From contig DATNFW010000033.1 of assembly GCA_035606175.1 (NCBI GenBank), positions 25,765-89,764 on the forward strand: a stretch of DNA of 64,000 nt, in the 5' to 3' direction. Below, piece after piece: positions 24,292 through 32,565 of this stretch; within the stretch, counting starts at the first letter, position 1, and each line of letters opens with the position of its first letter. Origin of the DNA: JASHUC01 sp035606175. Its GTDB lineage: Bacteria > Pseudomonadota > Gammaproteobacteria > Steroidobacterales > Steroidobacteraceae. The notes under the pieces were generated by a model. It saw only the letters and a program-made list of their open reading frames with translations, was not told where the DNA came from and did not search any database. The translations under genes were made by a program, and so were the position numbers.

Positions 24292-25362
24292 TCAAGACAG
24301 GCGTGAATACCGGCCGCCCGGTTGAGGCGCGACACGTCCCGCCAGCTCCAGCGCAAGCAGCAGCGACGCAATGCCGCTCGACGGCAACCCAGTGCGTTCG
24401 ACGAGCGTATTGAGGCTCACCGGCTCAAAACCGAGCGCATCTAACAGGATTTCGGAGGCCTTGTCCAATGGCGCCCCCCGGGGGCTCATGCGGAGCCCGG
24501 GGCGTGGAGCTGCCGTAAGTGCTTGTTTGTACGGCACCCGTTGGAGCCCCCGGAGTACGTCCGCCGCGCTTTCCGCGAGCTGGGCTCCCCGTCGGAGCAA
24601 CTCGTGGCATCCGCCCGAGACGGGACTGCGGATGGACCCCGGTACCGCGTATACCGGCCTTCCCTGCCGCAGTGCAGCACGGGCCGTATGGAGCGAGCCG
24701 CTATCGCGGGCCGCCTCGACGACGAGCGTGGCGAGCGCGAGGCCACTCAAAACGCGGCCCCGCACGGGGAAGCGCCACTTCTCGGGCGGGGTTCCCGGCG
24801 GGAAAGGCGAGACGAGTGCACCGCCCTCGCAGATACGCTGCGCAAGCGCGCGATGCTGGCGCGGATAGAGCATATCGAGCCCGTGAGCGCAGACCGCGAG
24901 CGTCGTCCCTCCCGCCGCGAGCGCGCCCTCGTGGGATGCTGCATCGATGCCGACGGCGAGCCCGCTCGCCACGGCGAAGCCGGCTCGCGCGAAGTCGCCC
25001 GCCATGTCGTGCGCACTTGCGAGGCCTGCGGGTGTCGCGCGGCGCGCGCCGATCATCGCGACCTGCGATGCGGCGAGTGTGCCGACGTTGCCGAGCACGT
25101 ACAGCACGGCCGGGGCATCTGCAGTATCGGCGAGCTGAGCGGGATAGACCGCAGACGTACAGATCACGATGGCCGCGCGGCTCGTCTCGAGCCAGCGCAA
25201 ATCGCGATCGAGCAGGCGCGCATTCACGTGGCGCGCCCATGATCCGCCGATCAACGCCGCGACGCCTGCGAGGTCACCCGCTTGCGCGAGGGCTGTGCGC
25301 ACCTTCGACGCGGTGAGTCCGGGCGTGCGGGCGAAGAGAGCGGCGATGCGGCGCTCGTCCAT
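24292..25362 (-). CDS. dprA: DNA-processing protein DprA
   Basis: 356 residues. Loads RecA on incoming single-stranded DNA during natural transformation. Rossmann-like core with IGARRATPAG, ASGLAVGIDAASHEGAL and TLVVEAARDSGSLHTARAAL, AVPGSI, and a C-terminal winged helix (LDALGFEPVSLNTLVERTGL). The usual RNR of the strongly conserved FP.RNRIISGLS segment is RGR here (FPVRGRVLSGLA). Start at ATG 25362 because MDERRIAALFARTPGL matches the family N-terminal helical domain. Part of lysM-dprA-smg on the minus strand. Confidence 0.95.
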   Translation of the reverse strand: MDERRIAALFARTPGLTASKVRTALAQAGDLAGVAALIGGSWARHVNARLLDRDLRWLETSRAAIVICTSAVYPAQLADTADAPAVLYVLGNVGTLAASQVAMIGARRATPAGLASAHDMAGDFARAGFAVASGLAVGIDAASHEGALAAGGTTLAVCAHGLDMLYPRQHRALAQRICEGGALVSPFPPGTPPEKWRFPVRGRVLSGLALATLVVEAARDSGSLHTARAALRQGRPVYAVPGSIRSPVSGGCHELLRRGAQLAESAADVLRGLQRVPYKQALTAAPRPGLRMSPRGAPLDKASEILLDALGFEPVSLNTLVERTGLPSSGIASLLLALELAGRVAPQPGGRYSRLS

Positions 25363-25414
25363 GCGCCGAGCATGCCGGAGCGCGGTGCCGCGCGAGCGCG
25401 CGGCACCGGATTCC

Positions 25415-26671
25415 TCAAGGATTGCGCACGATATCGGCGACGCGCATCTGCTCGGAGGCCCCGACGACGAGCGCATAGCTCATGCGATCGAAGGCTTTGA
25501 ACACGAGCACGGTCCCCGCGCGCTCCTCGGGCAGGCGCACGTGATGCGCAAAAGTGTCGCTGCGTCCCCAGCTGTCGTACGAGGCCGGGCCTCGGTCGGG
25601 AACGACCTCGCCTGCCTGATCCACGGCGAGCACCGTGCCGGCGTCGACGCCCTGGTTCGTACCGCGGTTGATCGCGACGATGTTGTACTGCCCGATCAGA
25701 TGAACGTTGTCGACGACCGTGATGATGCGGCCGCGAACGGGCTGCGCCGGAGCGCGCGGTACGAAGTTGAGCGGCGTGCTGCTCGTCTCGGCAAACAACA
25801 CGTCGCCGCGCAACGTCTCGCGCTCCGAGTCGAGCAGCTGCAGCTTCGCCGGATCGCCCGGCCGCTCGACGACTGCCGTCGCCGTGTAGAGGCCCTCGTA
25901 GCCGAGGACGTGTCCGTTTTCCGGATCGCGCAGCTTCTCACCGACATGTACGACGGTGAAGCGCGCCCCGACGGGCGCATGGATTCCGCGGACGTACACG
26001 TCGTTGCCCGTGCCGCCGGCTTGATGCTCGTCGCGGAAGGCGACCACATGCGGTGCGTGCGCGACCTCGGATGCCGAGACGATCGTGGGCCGCGACAGAA
26101 ACGCCGCGATCGCCGAGTACGGAATCGTCGGAATGGCGCCGTCGAGCGGCGTGCTTCGCAGGCGCGGCTCGAGTCGCACGAGATCGCCGCGCTCGACGTG
26201 GATCTGCGGCCGCCCATCCATCCCGTAGGCGAGCACCAGCACGTCACCGGGGTAGATACGGTGCGGGTTCGCGACCTGCGGGTTGTCGTACCAGATCTCC
26301 GGCCACAGCCACGGGTTGCGCAGGAACATCGTGGAGATGCCCCAGAGCGTGTCGCCCCGCTTGACCGTGTAGCGCATCGGGGCGCTCGGATTGATGGCAT
26401 CCCGTGTGAGCGCCGGCCCCGCGGATGCGGTCGCACCGGAGCCGCCTGCCGCCGTGGACGAAGCGCCTTCATCGGCATGACTGACAGCCGCTTCGGTTGC
26501 GGTCTCACCATCCGCCGGCGCGCTCTGCCCCGCAGGCGCTGCGACCTGAGAGGCATCCGAAGCCGCCGCCGGCCGTTTGAGATCGCGATGGGACGAGCAC
26601 CCCGCGACGGCTAGCCCGAGTGAGGCGAAGCCGATTGCGAGGCCGACCCTAAGCTCTTGATTGAAAAACAT
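25415..26671 (-). CDS. LysM-domain lipoprotein
   Basis: 418 residues. Signal peptide with lipobox LAVAGC (Cys24 would be lipidated). A disordered Ala/Ser/Thr/Gln spacer of about 75 residues is followed by one LysM domain (MRYTVKRGDTLWGISTMFLR ... IYPGDVLVL) that binds peptidoglycan, and a long periplasmic region. This protein type is found immediately upstream of dprA in Xanthomonas, Pseudomonas and relatives. ATG 26671 has a strong SD (AAGGAGG, 6 bases). Likely anchored in the outer membrane. Specific role unknown. Confidence 0.93.
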   Translation of the reverse strand: MFFNQELRVGLAIGFASLGLAVAGCSSHRDLKRPAAASDASQVAAPAGQSAPADGETATEAAVSHADEGASSTAAGGSGATASAGPALTRDAINPSAPMRYTVKRGDTLWGISTMFLRNPWLWPEIWYDNPQVANPHRIYPGDVLVLAYGMDGRPQIHVERGDLVRLEPRLRSTPLDGAIPTIPYSAIAAFLSRPTIVSASEVAHAPHVVAFRDEHQAGGTGNDVYVRGIHAPVGARFTVVHVGEKLRDPENGHVLGYEGLYTATAVVERPGDPAKLQLLDSERETLRGDVLFAETSSTPLNFVPRAPAQPVRGRIITVVDNVHLIGQYNIVAINRGTNQGVDAGTVLAVDQAGEVVPDRGPASYDSWGRSDTFAHHVRLPEERAGTVLVFKAFDRMSYALVVGASEQMRVADIVRNP

Positions 26672-26712
26672 CCCGCGCCTCCTTACATATGCGGATGAGG
26701 CGGCACCTGCGC

Positions 26713-26721
26713 TGTTATAAT
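26713..26721 (+). promoter_or_regulatory. Extended -10 promoter for def-fmt-rsmB
   Basis: TGTTATAAT is a perfect TGnTATAAT extended -10 motif. No convincing -35 sits 17 bases upstream, as expected for extended -10 promoters. Start of transcription would be near 26728, about 80 bases before the def ATG. The divergent lysM gene starts 42 bases to the left. Confidence 0.6.
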
Positions 26722-26808
26722 CGGCCGCGCCGGCTGGTACACGACGGGTTGCCGAGTTTGTGCGGTGGGTCACGGCCCCGTCCGCGGCCCCGGTAAAGTA
26801 GTGACGCG

Positions 26809-27324
26809 ATGGCCCTTCTTCCGATACTCGAATACCCCGACCCGCGCTTGCGCGAGCGCGCCCTCCCCGTCACCGCATTCGACGAGGCGTTCGGGCGCCT
26901 GGTCGACGACATGCTCGAGACCATGTATGCCGCACCCGGCATCGGGCTCTCGGCGACGCAGGTCAATGTCCGCCGCCGGCTGCTCGTCATCGATATCTCC
27001 GAGAAGCACGACGAGCCGCTCGTGTTCGTGAATCCCGAGATCCTGAGCCGCGAGGGCGCGGCGAAGAGCGAGGAGGGGTGCCTGTCGGTCCCCGGCATCT
27101 TCGACCAGATCGAGCGCGCCGCGAAGGTGCGCGTCCGTGCCCAGGATCGCCATGGCGAGTGGTTCGAGCGCGACCTCGAGGGAATGCTCGCGGTCTGCCT
27201 GCAGCACGAGATGGATCATCTCGACGGCAAGCTCTTCGTCGACTACCTCTCCGACATCAAGCGCGACCGCATCCGCAAGAAGCTCGACAAGGAACGCAAG
27301 GAGCGCAAGGCGCGCGCCGCCTGA
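26809..27324 (+). CDS. def: Peptide deformylase
   Basis: 171 residues. Removes the formyl group from N-terminal fMet of new proteins, using Fe2+. All three motifs are present: GIGLSATQV (usually GxGLAAxQ; Ser variant), EEGCLSVPG with the metal-binding Cys, and QHEMDHLDGKLF with both His ligands and the catalytic Glu. Lys/Arg-rich C-terminus (KKLDKERKERKARAA). First gene of the def-fmt-rsmB operon. Confidence 0.97.
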   Translation: MALLPILEYPDPRLRERALPVTAFDEAFGRLVDDMLETMYAAPGIGLSATQVNVRRRLLVIDISEKHDEPLVFVNPEILSREGAAKSEEGCLSVPGIFDQIERAAKVRVRAQDRHGEWFERDLEGMLAVCLQHEMDHLDGKLFVDYLSDIKRDRIRKKLDKERKERKARAA

Positions 27325-27347
27325 CCGACCCGAGCGGTCTGAACGCA

Positions 27348-28277
27348 TTGCGCATCGCATTCGCAGGGACGCCCGATTTCGCGCTGCCGGCGCTGCGGGC
27401 GCTCATCCAATCGGAGCATGAGATCGTCGGCGTCCTCACGAGGCCGGATCGCCCGCGCGGCCGTGGCCGGCAGATCGCCCCGAGCCCGGTCAAGGAAGCC
27501 GCCCTGGCGCACGGCCTTGCGCTCTCCCAGCCCGAGACGCTCGCCACGCCCGAGGGGAGGGCGACGCTCGAGAGCTGGCGCCCGGAGCTGCTGGTGGTCG
27601 TCGCGTACGGTTTGATCCTGCCCCCGAGCGTCCTCGAGCTGCCGCCCCGCGGTTGTCTCAACATCCACGCGTCGCTCCTGCCGCGCTGGCGCGGGGCCGC
27701 ACCGATTCAGCGTGCGATCCTCGCTGGGGATGAGCAAACCGGCATCTCGATCATGCAGATGGATTCCGGGCTCGACACGGGCCCGGTGCTGCTCGAGCGC
27801 CGCATCCGCATCGATCGCGCGGCAACGAGCGGCACGCTGCACGCGCGGCTCGCCGAGCTCGGGGCGGAGAGCCTGCTCGAGGCGCTGCGCGAGATCGTCG
27901 CCGGCAGGGCGCACCCGCGACCGCAGCCGACCGAAGGTGTCACGTATGCTGCGAAGATCTCCAAGTCCGAGGCTCTGATCGACTGGCGGGCAAGCGCCCT
28001 CGCCACCGAGCGCCAAGTCCGCGCGTTCAACCCCTGGCCGGGCGCAGAGACGCGCCTGAACGGGGAGCCCCTGCGCATCCTCGCCGCGCAAGCCGAAGAG
28101 AGCGCCGCGTTGGCCCAACCGGGCACGGTGAGTGCCATCCGGCGCGATGCCATCGTCGTGCGCTGCGGCGCGGGGGAGCTCGCGCTCACGGAGCTGCAGC
28201 GCCCCGGACGCAGGCCGCTCGCGGCGCGCGATTTCGTGAACGCGAACCGGCTCGCTCCCGGCCAGCGGCTCGGATGA
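27348..28277 (+). CDS. fmt: Methionyl-tRNA formyltransferase
   Basis: 309 residues. Formylates initiator Met-tRNA. TTG at 27348 is the start: the following RIAFAGTPDFALPAL is exactly the conserved N-terminus, and no ATG is near. Catalytic region LNIHASLLPRWRGAAPIQRA and the SIMQMDSGLDTGP segment are intact; the C-terminal OB-like domain holds FNPWPGA. Lies 23 bases after def and overlaps rsmB by 4 bases (ATGA). Confidence 0.96.
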   Translation: MRIAFAGTPDFALPALRALIQSEHEIVGVLTRPDRPRGRGRQIAPSPVKEAALAHGLALSQPETLATPEGRATLESWRPELLVVVAYGLILPPSVLELPPRGCLNIHASLLPRWRGAAPIQRAILAGDEQTGISIMQMDSGLDTGPVLLERRIRIDRAATSGTLHARLAELGAESLLEALREIVAGRAHPRPQPTEGVTYAAKISKSEALIDWRASALATERQVRAFNPWPGAETRLNGEPLRILAAQAEESAALAQPGTVSAIRRDAIVVRCGAGELALTELQRPGRRPLAARDFVNANRLAPGQRLG

Positions 28278-29647
28278 GCGCCACGAAGCGCCGGCGCGCA
28301 AGCCCCGGCCCCCCACACGCGCAGGTGCTCGCGAGCGCGGCGCGCGCGCTCGCGGCCGTCGCCTCGCAAGGCCGCTCGGCCGATGAGGCGCTCGCTCAGT
28401 TCCAGCGCTCGGACGACCGCTCCGCCATCCGGGCGATCACGCTCGGGAGCCTGCGCTGGTACTGGCGGCTCCTGCCGGCGATCGAGGCGTTGCACGGCGA
28501 GGGTCGGCCGCTCGCCGCGGAATTGCGGGCGATCCTCATCGTCGCGGCCCATCAGATCGAGTATTCGCGTAGCCTCCCTCAGAGCGTCGTGAACGCCGCG
28601 GTCGATGCGGCCCGCATGCTCGGCGCGCCGCGGGCGAGCGGGCTCGTAAATGCGGTACTGCGCCGCTTCGTCGGCGAGCGCGCGCCGCTGCTCGCGCGGC
28701 TCGATGCGGACCTCGGCGTGTCGACCGCGCATCCGAAGTGGCTCGTCGAGGCGATCGGGCGAGCCTGGCCGGCCGAAGCGCGCGAGATTCTCGAGGCGAA
28801 CAACGCGCACCCGCCGTTCGTCCTGCGCGTGAACCTCTCGCGAGTCGCAACCGAGGACTATCTCGCGGAGCTTGCCGCCGCAGGCCACATCGGCCGAGCG
28901 GTCGGTGAGTGGGCTCCGGCGGCCATCGCGCTCGAGAAGCCGGCCCCCGTGCACACGTTGCCGGGATTCGCCGAGGGGCGGGTGTCGGTGCAGGACGCCG
29001 GCGCGCAGCTCGCCGCACCGCTGCTCGATGCCGCCCCCGGCATGCGCGTGCTCGATGCCTGCGCCGCCCCGGGGGGCAAGACACTGCATCTCATCGAGCG
29101 CACGCCGGCGCTTGCCGAGCTCGTGGCGGTCGACTCATCGCCCGATCGACTCGAGCGCGTGGAGGAGAATCTTCAGCGAGGGGGGCTCGGAGCGATAGCC
29201 GCGAGGGGACGCATCGCGCTCGCCGCCCGCGACGTGCGGGAGATGACCGCCGCCAGGCCGTTCGATCGCATCCTGGTGGATGCGCCGTGCTCGGCGACTG
29301 GGGTCATTCGCCGTCACCCCGACATCAAGCTCCTGCGGCGTCCGAGCGACATCGACTCCTACGCCGCTCGCCAGCAGGAGATCCTGCGCGCCACGTTCCG
29401 GATGCTGGCCCCCGGAGGGCGGCTCCTGTACTGCACCTGCTCGGTGCTGCCGCAGGAGAACGAGGACCGGCTGGCCGCCTTCCTCGCCGAGGAGCCCCGG
29501 GCGCGCCCCTCGCCGGCGTTCCCGGCCGCAGGGCTCGCCCCCGGCGCCCGACCCCGTCCGATCGGCATCCAGCTGCTGCCGGGTGGGGAGGCGGGGACCG
29601 ACGGGTTCTATTATGCTTGTATCGAAAAGACAACAGCGGGAAACTGA
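28274..29647 (+). CDS. rsmB: 16S rRNA (cytosine967-C5)-methyltransferase
   Basis: 457 residues. NusB-like RNA-binding domain at the N-terminus (SLRWYWRLLPAIEAL, then LPQSVVNAAVDAARMLG), then a SAM-dependent methyltransferase: VQDAGAQLAAPLL, DACAAPGGKTLHL, catalytic DAPCSATGVIRRHPD and the second cysteine in CTCSVLPQEN. Start ATG overlaps the fmt stop. A basic low-complexity start (MSATKRRRASPGPP) may be trimmed in reality. Housekeeping ribosome maturation. Confidence 0.96.
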   Translation: MSATKRRRASPGPPHAQVLASAARALAAVASQGRSADEALAQFQRSDDRSAIRAITLGSLRWYWRLLPAIEALHGEGRPLAAELRAILIVAAHQIEYSRSLPQSVVNAAVDAARMLGAPRASGLVNAVLRRFVGERAPLLARLDADLGVSTAHPKWLVEAIGRAWPAEAREILEANNAHPPFVLRVNLSRVATEDYLAELAAAGHIGRAVGEWAPAAIALEKPAPVHTLPGFAEGRVSVQDAGAQLAAPLLDAAPGMRVLDACAAPGGKTLHLIERTPALAELVAVDSSPDRLERVEENLQRGGLGAIAARGRIALAARDVREMTAARPFDRILVDAPCSATGVIRRHPDIKLLRRPSDIDSYAARQQEILRATFRMLAPGGRLLYCTCSVLPQENEDRLAAFLAEEPRARPSPAFPAAGLAPGARPRPIGIQLLPGGEAGTDGFYYACIEKTTAGN

Positions 29648-29668
29648 AGCCCTCGAGTGCGGGGTCCC

Positions 29669-30238
29669 ATGAGATCGATCGCCAGTGCCCTGATCGCTGC
29701 TGTCCTGCTTTGCGGCACGAGCGCACGCATTTCGGCCGATGCGCTCGACGGCGCGCTCGAGGTGGTCTCGGCGCACGTCGATCTCGACCATTCGGTCTAT
29801 CAGTTGCACGCGCGCATCGAGTACCCGAACACACCGGCGATTCGCGCGGCGCTCGCGGACGGAGTCACGCTAGCCTTCGACGTGGAGGCGCGGATCACGC
29901 GGGACCGGCACCTCTGGATCGATCCCGTCGTCGACGATGCGACGCTCAGACGGGAACTCACGTATCACACCGTGAGCGATCGGTACGTCGTGCGAGACGC
30001 CGGGGACGGGACGCTGCAGAGCTTCGCGACACTCGATGAGGCGCTCGATTACCTCGGCAAAGTCGACGGCTGGCCCGTTCTCGTGCAATCGCAGCTCGCA
30101 CCTACGGAGCACTACCATGTGAGCGTGCGCGCGGGGGTCCGTCGGGGACGGCTGCCGGCCTCCCTGCGCATGCTGCTGTTCTGGACGAACGACTGGTATC
30201 GGGCGAGTGGATGGTTCACATGGAAGCTAAAAGAGTGA
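29669..30238 (+). CDS. DUF4390 exported protein
   Basis: 189 residues with a signal peptide (MRSIASALIAAVLLCGTSA-RISA). Core sequence VYQLHARIEYPNTPAIRAAL, EARITRDRHLWIDP and LFWTNDWYRASGWFTWKLKE match DUF4390 proteins found between rsmB and ntrYX in Xanthomonadales and Pseudomonads. The ATG at 29669 gives a proper signal sequence; a GTG 12 bases upstream is in frame. Overlaps the kinase gene by 28 bases, so probably a periplasmic partner or sensor component for the NtrY-like kinase. Function unknown. Confidence 0.85.
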   Translation: MRSIASALIAAVLLCGTSARISADALDGALEVVSAHVDLDHSVYQLHARIEYPNTPAIRAALADGVTLAFDVEARITRDRHLWIDPVVDDATLRRELTYHTVSDRYVVRDAGDGTLQSFATLDEALDYLGKVDGWPVLVQSQLAPTEHYHVSVRAGVRRGRLPASLRMLLFWTNDWYRASGWFTWKLKE

Positions 30239-32565
30239 GCGCGCCGCGCATGCGCTGGAGCGGCTACGGACTCGCCGTGCTGTGGGTGGCGATCGGCGCG
30301 GGCGCGCTGCTCACGCTCGCGAAGAGCGTGCAGAACTCCTCGGACTTCTCGCGTCTGCAGCCGTGGATTCTGCTCACCAACCTCATCGGCGTGGTGGTTC
30401 TCACGGTGCTGCTCGGGCGCAAGGTCTGGCAGCTGGTACGCGACTATCGGCATCACGTGCCGGGCTCGCGGCTCACCGCGCGTACCGTTGCGATCTTCGG
30501 CGCGCTCGTCATCGCGCCGCTCCTCATCGTCTATCTGTTCTCGCTCGACTTCCTGAACCGCGGCATCGACAGCTGGTTCAAGGTGGAGGTCAAGCAGGGC
30601 CTGAACGATGCTCTCGAGCTGTCGCGCTCGACGCTCGAAGTGCGCATGCGCGAGTACTCGTCGCGCACGGAGAGCTTCGCGCGCACGCTCGCCGATCTGC
30701 CCGGAAGCGAGGTGCTGAGCCGCCTCGATTACGAGCGGCGGGCGACCGATGCCAGCGAGATGGCCCTCTTCGATGGCCACCAGCATGTGCTCGCAGTCGC
30801 GAGCGATGGCGTCAAGGGCGGGGTCGTTCCTGCGATGCCCTCCGACGATGTCGTGCGCCAGGTGAGCCAGGGGCGCCCCTATGTGAGCCTCGATCCACAG
30901 GCGGACGGGCAGTACCTGATTCGCGTGGCGGCGCCGGTCACCTCGCTTGCGCCGGGCCCGGACTACCGCTACGTCTATGCCGTGTACGGCGTGCCGCGGC
31001 AGCTCGCCGCGCTCTCCGAGGCCGTTCAAAACGCGTACACCCAATACGGCGACCTCGCGGTGCTGCGCGAGCCGCTCAAATCGAGTTTCGAGCTGACGCT
31101 CACCTTCGTTCTGCTCATCGCCATGCTCGCGGCGATTCACGGTGCGATCTTCTCCGCGCAGCGTCTCACTCGTCCCGTGCAGGACCTCATCGCGGGCACG
31201 CGCGCCGTCGGCAAAGGCGATTTCGGCAGGCGCCTGCCGCTGCCCTCGCGCGATGAGATGGGCTTCCTCGTGCACTCGTTCAACGACATGACCAAGCGGC
31301 TGCGCCGCGCGCGCGAGGAGGCGCAGGCGAGCTCGGAAGCCGTCGAGCACGAACGCGAACGGCTCGCGATCATCCTCGCGCGTCTGTCGACGGGCGTGCT
31401 CGCGGTCGATCGCACGCTCACCGTTCACATCGCGAATCAGGCTGCGGGGCTCATCCTCGGCGCCAATCTCTCGGCTGCGACCGGTCGCGCGCTCCCCGAG
31501 CTCGCCCGCGACAACGAGCGCTTCAGTCAATTCGTCGCCGCGCTCGTGGTGCGCTTCGCAGCGGGGCGGGAAGAGTGGCGCGAGCAGATCGATCTCGACG
31601 GCCCCGCGGGCCACCGTGCGCTCATGTGCGCGTGCACGCCGCTGCCCGCGAGCGGCGCCGCGCCGCCGGAGGGCGCCGAAGCAGAGGCGCAGGCCGCAGA
31701 GGGCGACAAGCAGACCGGGGCCGGCATCGATCGCGGCTACGTGATCGTCTTCGATGACATCACGGCGCTCCTGCAGGCGCAGCGCGATGCCGCCTGGGGC
31801 GAAGTCGCGCGCCGCCTCGCGCATGAGATCAAAAATCCGCTCACGCCGATTCAGCTCTCCGCCGAGCGCATGCGGCGGCGCTTCCTCGCGAGCATGGCGC
31901 GCGACGATGCGGAGATGCTCCAGCGCTCGACGGACACCATCGTCCAGCAGGTCGAGACGATGAAGCAGATGGTGAACGCGTTCAGCGAGTACGCGCGCGC
32001 GCCGGACATGAAGATCACGCGCTTCGATCTCAACTGGCTCGCGGCGGAGGTCGCCGATCTGTACCGCTCGCAAGACACGCGCGTCGAGATTCGGCTCGAC
32101 CTCGGCTCGCCTGCGCCGCTCATCGAGGCCGATCGCGGGCGCATCCGGCAGATCCTGAACAATCTGCTCGTCAATGCGCTCGAAGCGCTCGATTCCCCGG
32201 CGAGCGCGGCACACGGTGCCGCGGCTGAGGGCACACACGCGTGGGTGGAGATCGCGACTCGCCTCGAGCGCTCGGGCGATGCCGAGCAGGCGGTGATCAC
32301 GGTGAGCGACAACGGCCCCGGCTTCCAGCGCGAGCTGCTCGCGCGGGTCTTCGATCCCTACGTCACGAGCAAGCCGAAAGGGACCGGTCTCGGCCTCGCG
32401 ATCGTCAAGCGGATCGTGGAGGAGCATGGTGGACGGATCGATGCGGACAATCGGCCGGGCGGCGGAGCGAGAGTTCGCGTCGTGCTGCCGCTCGAGAACG
32501 ACGTACGGTCCGCATCGGGTGTGCGCGAGCTGCGCACCGCGATGCGGAAGGAGAAGTTGGCATGA
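30211..32565 (+). CDS. ntrY: NtrY-like sensor histidine kinase
   Basis: 784 residues. TMs at about 17-38, 50-68 and 90-110 and another before HAMP (LTLTFVLLIAMLAAIHGAIF), with a periplasmic sensory region of about 170 residues between. HAMP, then PAS-like region, then His538 in RLAHEIKNPLTPIQLSAERM. ATP-binding boxes: ILNNLLVNALEAL, VSDNGPGF and GTGLGLAIVKRIVEEHGG. Autophosphorylates and passes phosphate to the NtrX-like regulator encoded next (ATGA overlap). NtrYX systems have been linked to nitrogen metabolism, redox and envelope functions; the signal here is unknown. DUF4390 overlaps its start. Confidence 0.92.
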   Translation: MVHMEAKRVSAPRMRWSGYGLAVLWVAIGAGALLTLAKSVQNSSDFSRLQPWILLTNLIGVVVLTVLLGRKVWQLVRDYRHHVPGSRLTARTVAIFGALVIAPLLIVYLFSLDFLNRGIDSWFKVEVKQGLNDALELSRSTLEVRMREYSSRTESFARTLADLPGSEVLSRLDYERRATDASEMALFDGHQHVLAVASDGVKGGVVPAMPSDDVVRQVSQGRPYVSLDPQADGQYLIRVAAPVTSLAPGPDYRYVYAVYGVPRQLAALSEAVQNAYTQYGDLAVLREPLKSSFELTLTFVLLIAMLAAIHGAIFSAQRLTRPVQDLIAGTRAVGKGDFGRRLPLPSRDEMGFLVHSFNDMTKRLRRAREEAQASSEAVEHERERLAIILARLSTGVLAVDRTLTVHIANQAAGLILGANLSAATGRALPELARDNERFSQFVAALVVRFAAGREEWREQIDLDGPAGHRALMCACTPLPASGAAPPEGAEAEAQAAEGDKQTGAGIDRGYVIVFDDITALLQAQRDAAWGEVARRLAHEIKNPLTPIQLSAERMRRRFLASMARDDAEMLQRSTDTIVQQVETMKQMVNAFSEYARAPDMKITRFDLNWLAAEVADLYRSQDTRVEIRLDLGSPAPLIEADRGRIRQILNNLLVNALEALDSPASAAHGAAAEGTHAWVEIATRLERSGDAEQAVITVSDNGPGFQRELLARVFDPYVTSKPKGTGLGLAIVKRIVEEHGGRIDADNRPGGGARVRVVLPLENDVRSASGVRELRTAMRKEKLA

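Noticed and set aside
19894..24306. A 1470-codon open frame on the plus strand across topA, smg and part of aroE/rlmJ
   Set aside because: It is antisense to clearly homologous genes. High GC at third codon positions removes stops on the opposite strand, and its translation is Arg/Glu-rich low complexity with no domain.
30112..32427. A 771-codon minus-strand frame over ntrY
   Set aside because: Antisense to a kinase with all motifs; no homology signal of its own.
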